This document shows, in pieces, positions 7,767-11,632 of a stretch of 11,632 bases of DNA (positions are counted from its first letter, which is position 1; each line of letters opens with the position of its first letter). The notes under the pieces are model-generated. The model was not told where the DNA came from, ran no database searches, and worked only from the letters and a program-made list of their open reading frames with translations. This DNA comes from Chloroflexota bacterium. GTDB lineage: Bacteria; Chloroflexota; Dehalococcoidia; DSTF01; RBG-16-68-14. The stretch spans positions 1-11,632 of the forward strand of contig JADFNZ010000045.1 of the NCBI GenBank assembly GCA_022563135.1. Direction: 5' to 3'. Position numbers and translations under genes: made by a program.

Positions 7767-7961
7767 GAGGCTGGCGATGGTGTACACCCCAAAGTCGTCG
7801 CCGAGATGCTCGGCCGTGCCCGCATTAGCACCACGCTCGACCTCTACAGCCACGTGAAACCGACAATGCAACGGGAAGGGACGGAGGCGCTGGACGCCGT
7901 TCTGGACGGCGCGGACTGTCGGGCGGTTGTAGGCTGGTCGCAGCTAGGCACCTGGCGGTAG
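7767..7961 (+). pseudogene. 3' remnant of a tyrosine recombinase (phage-type integrase) gene
   Basis: The plus-strand frame reads EAGDGVHPKVVAEMLG, then RISTTLDLYSHV and an acidic tail to a TAG at 7959-7961. This matches the C-terminal end of tyrosine recombinases, usually of the form EAGVHPKVVxEMLGHSxIxTTLDxYSH. The nucleophile Tyr is present in LDLYSHV. The LGH histidine is Arg here (LGRARIS), and EAGD-GVHP carries an extra residue. Nothing upstream in this frame resembles the catalytic Arg box or the N-terminal domain; the homology stops close to the addB promoter. About 65 codons remain of a gene normally 300-400 codons long. It is a dead fragment marking an old integration event. Confidence 0.8.
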
Positions 7962-7964
7962 AAT
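7959..7964 (+). promoter_or_regulatory. Candidate -10 box for a leaderless HNH transcript
   Basis: TAGAAT fits the TANNNT form of -10 boxes and ends 6 bases before the GTG at 7971. A -10 hexamer occupies about -12 to -7, so transcription would start at the GTG itself. No Shine-Dalgarno sequence precedes this GTG, which fits leaderless translation. No clear -35 box is visible. Confidence 0.35.
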
Positions 7965-7970
7965 TAGGCT

Positions 7971-8738
7971 GTGAACAGGACCCCACCACAGACTGTCCGG
8001 AGCCAACTACGACGTGAATCTGGGTTCGGATGCGCTGCTCCTGATTGTGCAAATCCATACCTCTACTGGCATCATTTCGACCCGCCCTGGAGCGAGCGCG
8101 AACACCATGATCCGAGAGGGATGATAACACTGTGCGCTGAGCATCACGCCAAAGCCGACGCGGGCGCGTTCACGATAAAGCAGCTTCGCACGTTCAAGGA
8201 GCAGGCCCTTGGGCGGGCGGCGGATGTGAGGGGCCGGTTCGACTGGATGCGTCGCGAGCTTCTAGGGGTTGTCGGAGGAAACTTCTATATCGAGACGCCA
8301 GTCATTTTCAAGTTTCGAGGGCAACCGGTCATCTGGTTCGAACGAGATCGAGACGGGCATCTTCTGCTGAACGTCCGGATGCTTACCACTTCGAGCGAAT
8401 CTCGCACAGAGATTGAAAATAACTTCTGGCTTAGCCAGGGCGACGTTTGCGACTTCGAGTGCCCGCCGTCTGGAAGGCTTCTGCGAGTCGCGTATCCGAA
8501 CGGCGACTCGCTCCGAGTCGAGTTTTTCGAACTAGAATCAGCGGTTAAGGCCCAGGGTCGTTATCCCGATGCCATGCCCGACCGTTGGGGCATTTCCTTC
8601 CCTGTGACGGCGGTGGAAATCAACGAGAACGTAGCGGGAACAAGCATTCAGTTCGGCCCGCGAGAAACCACGATAGGCGGCGCGAAGCTCATAAACAACG
8701 TCTTTAGAAACTGTGGAGCCGCGATCAACCTGAATTAG
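7971..8738 (+). CDS. HNH-type nuclease-like protein with C-terminal beta-rich domain
   Basis: 255 residues, GTG start without a Shine-Dalgarno sequence. The N-terminal zinc-finger-like HNH core shows C21-x4-C26, then YWHHFDPPW (H34, H35), HHDPRGMITLC (H45, H46, C55) and EHHAK (H58, H59). Two Cys, the central HH and the final C-x2-HH fit the beta-beta-alpha metal fold of HNH endonucleases. The usual middle Asn is replaced around G50-M51 (DPRGMI rather than DPxNLI). From about 95 on lies a predicted beta-rich domain beginning GNFYIETPVIFKFRGQPVIW and ending in FGPRETTIGG and NNVFRNCGAAINL, which I recognise only as a recurring partner of such cores. The likely activity is DNA or RNA cleavage, target unknown. 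The gene lies between a recombinase remnant and a tRNA remnant, so it is probably cargo of a former integrative element. It uses more A/T-ending codons than the add genes. Confidence 0.75.
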   Translation: MNRTPPQTVRSQLRRESGFGCAAPDCANPYLYWHHFDPPWSEREHHDPRGMITLCAEHHAKADAGAFTIKQLRTFKEQALGRAADVRGRFDWMRRELLGVVGGNFYIETPVIFKFRGQPVIWFERDRDGHLLLNVRMLTTSSESRTEIENNFWLSQGDVCDFECPPSGRLLRVAYPNGDSLRVEFFELESAVKAQGRYPDAMPDRWGISFPVTAVEINENVAGTSIQFGPRETTIGGAKLINNVFRNCGAAINLN

Positions 8739-8890
8739 GTGCCGGCCGCACTGCCAGGCCAGGCTAAACCGCGACAACTTGGTGAAGAGCTGCGATGGTG
8801 GCCAGCAGGCCCGCGTTGGCGCTTAGCTCAGTCCTTCCACGAATGACCGCCGCCGTTCGACCGGGTTGCTGTCACAGTTGCTGCCAGACC

Positions 8891-8937
8891 CCAGACCGGC
8901 AGGAATCGAGCCGGCGACCTGCAGTTGAGGAAACCGT
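8891..8937 (-). other. tRNA-Arg(CCT)-like 3' fragment, probable attachment-site remnant
   Basis: On the minus strand an anticodon arm with loop TTCCTCA (8932-8926; anticodon CCT, 8930-8928) is followed by a variable region and a T arm. The stretch AGGTCGC-CGG-CTCGATTCC then TGCCGG differs at only two positions from the usual bacterial tRNA-Arg(CCT) form (GCAGGTTCGATTCCTGC). Defects: T54 is C, the T stem has one C-T mismatch, position 37 is C instead of a purine, and no matching D arm or 5' acceptor strand is found upstream. It is therefore not a working tRNA. The conserved part is the anticodon-to-3'-end segment that tyrosine recombinases use as an attachment core. Confidence 0.5.
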
Positions 8938-8971
8938 TCCGCCCAGTCCATCGCCGTCCTCAGGCGTCCGC

Positions 8972-8990
8972 CCTGAATACGGACTTCAGG
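8972..8990 (-). terminator. Stem-loop downstream of the LuxR response-regulator gene
   Basis: CCTGAA (8972-8977) and TTCAGG (8985-8990) form a perfect 6-bp stem with a 7-base loop, beginning 33 bp past the stop at 9024. An overlapping alternative stem pairs GTCCG (8966-8970) with CGGAC (8980-8984). No T-run follows; a terminator role is possible only. Confidence 0.3.
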
Positions 8991-9023
8991 CGCAGCCACC
9001 CTGTTCGTCCACGGGCCGCGCTG

Positions 9024-9803
9024 TCATCCGCCTGGCCCGCTCGCGCTGACGCTGACCAGCCGCGGCCCCTCCAGCAGCCCCATCCGCAGGCCGGCCAGAA
9101 CCGCAGACGTCCGGTCATTCACGTAGAGCTTTCTGAAGATGTGGCACACGTGCGTCTTGACGGTGCCGGTGGTCACGCCAAGCGCAGAGCCGATCTCCTT
9201 ATTGGCCAGCCCCTGAGTCATGCACCCCAGGACCTCGAGCTCCCGACCGCTCAACGGCTGCCTCAGCGCCTCGCCACTTCCATCTGGGGAGGCAAACGCA
9301 ACGTCCCGGCCGTCATCTCCTGTCAAAGACATGTCAGGCGCTGCTGTCAAGCGCTCGAAGAGTAAGCGCGCCAGGCGTGGGTCCAGCGCGCAGGCGCCGT
9401 CCAGAACGTCGTGGATGGCCGTCGTCAGGACCGCGGCAGGTGCGTCTCGAAGGAGGATCCCTCTGGCGCCGGCGCGGATCGAATCCATTAGGACCTCAAC
9501 ATCGTTTCCGTCTACTAGGACGATCACGATCGTGCTGGAGCTGGCCTGAACCGTCCGCCGCAGCGCATCCAGCAGCTCCGCAGTTCCTGCGTCGCGGTGT
9601 GCCGCGTGAGCCAAACCCATGAGCGTGACGTCTGGCAGCAGCTTCCTGCAGGCCTCGGGCAAATCCCGCGGCCTCTCAACCTCGCCAACGATCGTGAAGC
9701 CTCCATCGATCGTGAGCACATCTCGAATGCCTCGCCGAACGATCTCCGCGCTATCGGCGATGAGGATGCGAATCGAGTGGCTTCCTTGCCCGGTCAGATC
9801 CAC
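9024..9803 (-). CDS. LuxR-family response regulator with a pseudo-receiver domain
   Basis: 259 residues. Residues 11-130 have the receiver fold (IRILIADSAEIVRRGIRDVL start, PDVTLMGLAHAA, IRAGARGILLRDAPAAVL). About 50 residues of linker follow, then a LuxR-type DNA-binding domain at 184-247 (LSGRELEVL, NKEIGSALGVTTGTVKTHVCHIFRKL). The phosphorylated Asp expected after PDVTLM is Gly63. The acid pair keeps D17 but has S18, the switch Thr is Val97 and the conserved Lys is Arg119. Normal Asp phosphorylation is therefore unlikely; this is an atypical receiver, probably controlled by ligand, partner or expression level. The longer linker makes the protein bigger than the usual 210-220 residues. GTG start at 9803, with AAGGAGG 5 bases upstream. 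No histidine kinase is nearby. It probably acts as a cytoplasmic transcription regulator with unknown targets. Confidence 0.9.
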   Translation of the reverse strand: MDLTGQGSHSIRILIADSAEIVRRGIRDVLTIDGGFTIVGEVERPRDLPEACRKLLPDVTLMGLAHAAHRDAGTAELLDALRRTVQASSSTIVIVLVDGNDVEVLMDSIRAGARGILLRDAPAAVLTTAIHDVLDGACALDPRLARLLFERLTAAPDMSLTGDDGRDVAFASPDGSGEALRQPLSGRELEVLGCMTQGLANKEIGSALGVTTGTVKTHVCHIFRKLYVNDRTSAVLAGLRMGLLEGPRLVSVSASGPGG

Positions 9804-9905
9804 TTCTTCCTCCTTCTCGGCTCAGTGCGCCAATCAGCCGCCGCCCGCAGTGCGGCAATGGTTAGGTCTTCAGCTCCATTCTCGACGCTGCTACCACGCA
9901 CGCAA

Positions 9906-9932
9906 TACCGGCTTTCGGGCGGTAGCATACCG
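9906..9932. promoter_or_regulatory. Inverted TACCG/CGGTA half-sites upstream of the pseudo-receiver gene
   Basis: TACCG at 9906-9910, CGGTA at 9920-9924 and TACCG at 9928-9932 alternate in orientation. The last two form a perfect inverted repeat, CGGTA-GCA-TACCG. They lie 103-129 bp upstream of the GTG. Such paired half-sites suit a dimeric HTH regulator, possibly the gene's own product. Confidence 0.3.
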
Positions 9933-9941
9933 GCGGGCTAA

Positions 9942-9969
9942 GTGAGGTGGCCGACGTGAGGTGGCCGGC
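9942..9969 (+). repeat. 14-bp direct tandem repeat, two units
   Basis: GTGAGGTGGCCGAC (9942-9955) is followed immediately by GTGAGGTGGCCGGC (9956-9969), 13 of 14 identical. It sits about 140 bp upstream of the pseudo-receiver gene. Confidence 0.75.
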
Positions 9970-10110
9970 TTCGGTATGGATCGGCCGCTCCGGAACTGAC
10001 CCTCGTGTCGGCCCAGCAGATCCGCCCGATGGGCCGCTTCAGAACCAGCAGCGGGTGACACCCATTGTGCGGCTTCTGCAGGAATGCCGAGGAGACGTGC
10101 AGGCGTTGCG

Positions 10111-10806
10111 TCAGTCGATCAGGCCTTCGCGAATGGCCCGAGCACACGCCTCCGAACGAGACGACGTGCCAAGCTTCAGGAAGAGGCTGGTGAAGTGCTT
10201 CTGAACGGTGTGGGGGCTGATCCGAAGCTCCGCCCCGATCTGCTTGTTCGTCCGGCCGTTCGCCGCGAGCTGAAGTACCTCCAGCTCGCGGCCACTCAGG
10301 TCAGGCCGTTCTGCCCGGGCTGATTCCTGCTGCTGCCGTCCCGGTAGAGCCTGCTCCGCCAATGCGAGCGCCTGCTCGGCCGTCTCGCAGTCCCCGCGCT
10401 CTCTGAGAATGGTCAGAACCACCACTCCCTGTTCCGTCTCAAACGGACTCAAGATCAGCTCAACGGCGATCTCCGTGCCGTCCTTCCGGGCCGCGGAGAC
10501 TTTGCGGCCTGTAGTGCGAACACAGGGCTGCTCAAGATACCGCGCCCTGTGCCGCCTGTGCTCGGACCAAAAGCGAGCCGGGATGAGCGCCTCGAGCTGG
10601 ATGCCGACAAGTTCGCCTGGCGAATAGCCGAGCAGCTCGGCCGCCTTACCGTTTGCCAGGAGAACTCTGCCTCGCGAATCCACCGCGAGAACCGCATGCG
10701 CCGACGACGCGATAGCCTGCTCAGCAAGCGCTAGCTGCTCAGTTCCAAGAGCTGCTCTTCTGGCTAGAGCACCCTCAGACACGATCTTGCTCCGGGTGGC
10801 TCCCAC
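10111..10806 (-). CDS. PAS-domain LuxR-family transcription regulator
   Basis: 231 residues. A PAS sensor domain covers about 31-136 (AVLAVDSRGRVLLANGKAAELLGYSPGEL, FWSEHRRHRARYL, KDGTEIAVELILSPFE, VVVLTILRE). A short Ala/Glu/Gln-rich helix follows, then a LuxR-type HTH at 170-231 (LSGRELEVLQLAANGRTNKQIGAELRISPHTVQKHFTSLFLKLG). It is a one-component regulator: PAS domains bind small ligands, flavin or haem, or mediate dimerisation; the signal cannot be read from the sequence. The start is uncertain. GTG at 10806 has no ribosome binding site, while GTG at 10782 (codon 9) has CGGAGC 6 bases upstream; an ATG overlapping this region is out of frame. It lies 307 bp upstream of the pseudo-receiver gene on the same strand, so separate promoters are likely. 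Confidence 0.88.
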   Translation of the reverse strand: MGATRSKIVSEGALARRAALGTEQLALAEQAIASSAHAVLAVDSRGRVLLANGKAAELLGYSPGELVGIQLEALIPARFWSEHRRHRARYLEQPCVRTTGRKVSAARKDGTEIAVELILSPFETEQGVVVLTILRERGDCETAEQALALAEQALPGRQQQESARAERPDLSGRELEVLQLAANGRTNKQIGAELRISPHTVQKHFTSLFLKLGTSSRSEACARAIREGLID

Positions 10807-11041
10807 GCCATGAGCTAGTCCACGTCACTGTCAGCCGCCTTCCAGATCACCTTCTCCGCCAGGTACGAAGCAGACCGAAGATACGCCAATCGACCACGTG
10901 TTTCTTACGCTTTGGCTCATCTGCCTATCTACATTAGCGGAACTTTGTCACCTGCACATCTCCTAATGGTTCGATCTCGGCTCATCCTTTTGGCAGATGT
11001 CGCGCGGCTGCGCTGAGCGCCCGAGGTGAGGATCAGACCAC

Positions 11042-11542
11042 TCACAGGCTGCCGCGGGGAGAGAGCTTTGCAGCGTTCCGAATCACCGAGACCAGCTCCT
11101 CGGCCTGTCGGCCATCGGAGCCAAACGTAGCACCGCCGGCCACCACATCGACGGCTGTCGCCTTACGCAGCAGAGCGGCCAGATCGTCAGTTACGGCTGT
11201 CGTGATCCGTAGCGACAGGTCGTTTCGGCTTCGCTCGTCTACCGTCCTTGCGAGAATCGCAAGCTCGTTGTCGCTGAGCCTGGCCACTAGATCACCGAGG
11301 CGAATGATGCCGCCGATGATCTCCGTCACGAGCGGAAGCGCAGCAGCGGGAAACGACGGCGCGCGACCAGTCGATTGGCCGGCCACGCGGAAGCGCATCA
11401 CGATCACGGAGAAGACGGTGTGATTGCGCTCGGCCTGCTCGCACTCCATCGCGACCAGATCACAGAGATATTCACGGCTGTGCAGGCCAGACTCTAGGCC
11501 GATCTCGTCGGCAGGCAGGCCCCGGCTCAACGACCATCGCAC
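11042..11542 (-). CDS. Degenerate GGDEF-domain protein
   Basis: 166 residues, nearly the length of a lone GGDEF domain (about 160-170). The opening GLESGLHSREYLCDLVAMECEQAERN (15-40) matches the GGDEF start (usually LTGLxNRRxF). VFSVIVMRFR (43-52) fits the first core strand, RLGDLVARLSDNELAIL (81-97) the catalytic hairpin, and VVAGGATF (about 133-140) a late strand. At the active site the GGDEF is replaced by SDNEL (90-94), and the metal-binding Asp of the usual DIDxFK is Arg50. Cyclic-di-GMP synthesis is not expected; such domains may bind GTP or act as protein-protein modules. GTG start at 11542 with a poor ribosome binding site. An in-frame TAG lies only two codons upstream, ending an open frame that enters from the right edge. 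The two may once have been a single protein, with this as its C-terminal domain. Confidence 0.7.
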   Translation of the reverse strand: MRWSLSRGLPADEIGLESGLHSREYLCDLVAMECEQAERNHTVFSVIVMRFRVAGQSTGRAPSFPAAALPLVTEIIGGIIRLGDLVARLSDNELAILARTVDERSRNDLSLRITTAVTDDLAALLRKATAVDVVAGGATFGSDGRQAEELVSVIRNAAKLSPRGSL

Positions 11543-11548
11543 GCCCGT

Positions 11549-11632
11549 CTAGGAGTCGTTCAAGTTCAGATCAGGTACGGCCGCTCCTGGCCAGAGCACC
11601 ACGCTCAATCGCTCCAGCGATCGCTGATCGGA
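11549..11632 (-). CDS. C-terminal end of an upstream protein (partial, uncertain)
   Basis: The minus strand is open from the right edge for 27 codons to a TAG at 11549-11551, reading QRSLERLSVVLWPGAAVP and ending LNLNDS. No family is recognisable from so little. It is in the same frame as the degenerate GGDEF gene that starts two codons later, so the two are either tightly coupled cistrons or one gene split by a nonsense codon. An open frame of this length is common by chance in high-GC DNA. Confidence 0.3.
   Translation of the reverse strand, partial: SDQRSLERLSVVLWPGAAVPDLNLNDS

Larger units (their letters stand above)
9804..10110. other. 307-bp intergenic region between the two LuxR-type genes
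   Basis: No gene is supported on either strand. It holds the upstream region of the pseudo-receiver gene, three TACCG/CGGTA half-sites (9906-9932), a 14-bp tandem repeat (9942-9969), and a small GGGTGACACCC inverted repeat (10053-10063) 48 bp past the stop of the PAS-LuxR gene. A weak promoter candidate for the downstream gene is TTGCGT, 16 bases, GAGAAT on the minus strand. Confidence 0.5.

Noticed and set aside
8819..8870. GCGCTTAGCTCAGT resembling a tRNA 5' end and D arm on the plus strand
   Set aside because: No anticodon arm or pairing acceptor strand follows at the right spacing.
8823..8999. 58-codon minus-strand frame directly after the luxR stop, in the same frame
   Set aside because: It reads through the tRNA-like fragment (giving QVAGSIPAG, a typical spurious translation of tRNA sequence), and has no ribosome binding site or domain.
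10845..10995. Two tiny minus-strand frames (about 18 and 29 codons) upstream of the PAS-LuxR gene that could be leader peptides
   Set aside because: Weak ribosome binding sites, no attenuator-like hairpin and no biased codon run.
1..11632. CRISPR arrays, rRNA genes, intact IS elements
   Set aside because: No regularly spaced repeats, no rRNA-like stretches and no transposase frames were found by reading both strands.

Overview
The window is high-GC bacterial DNA, roughly two thirds G+C by eye, with two lower-GC patches at about 595-1350 and 8250-8720. Coding is mostly on the minus strand. The best guess is a Chloroflexota-type bacterium: it has an AddAB rather than RecBCD or AdnAB recombination nuclease, a secreted NHL-type thioredoxin and several LuxR-type regulators. 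That placement is inference; no ribosomal RNA or marker gene is present to fix it.

Left part (1-1421). A thioredoxin-fold lipoprotein of the NHLRC2-like type runs off the left edge on the minus strand. Upstream of it, in the same direction, lies a small DUF4395 membrane protein in much lower-GC DNA. About 33-bp imperfect inverted repeats (498-534 and 1304-1336) flank this lower-GC segment. They look either like the ends of a small inserted element or like a duplicated upstream region.

Centre (1422-7766). addB and addA form a minus-strand operon with a 4-bp ATGA overlap. Together they encode the two-subunit helicase-nuclease that resects double-strand breaks for RecA-dependent repair. All helicase motifs in AddA, both nuclease domains and the AddB iron-sulfur cysteines are visible. 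Upstream is a near-consensus promoter (TTGACA, 17 bp, TATGCT). A perfect 14-bp palindrome overlaps its -10 end and probable start point.

Scar of an integrated element (7767-8940). On the plus strand lie the 3' end of a decayed tyrosine recombinase gene and an intact HNH-type nuclease-like gene. They are followed on the minus strand by the anticodon-to-T-arm part of a tRNA-Arg(CCT)-like sequence. The set reads as the remains of an integrative element with its attachment-site half.

Right part (8941-11632). Three minus-strand signalling genes follow in a row. They encode a LuxR-type response regulator whose receiver has lost the phosphorylated Asp, a PAS-LuxR regulator, and a degenerate GGDEF protein with SDNEL in place of the catalytic motif. 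An open frame entering from the right edge stops two codons before the GGDEF start, in the same frame. The first and third carry replaced catalytic residues, so this group probably signals by binding or protein contact rather than by standard phosphorylation or cyclic-di-GMP synthesis.
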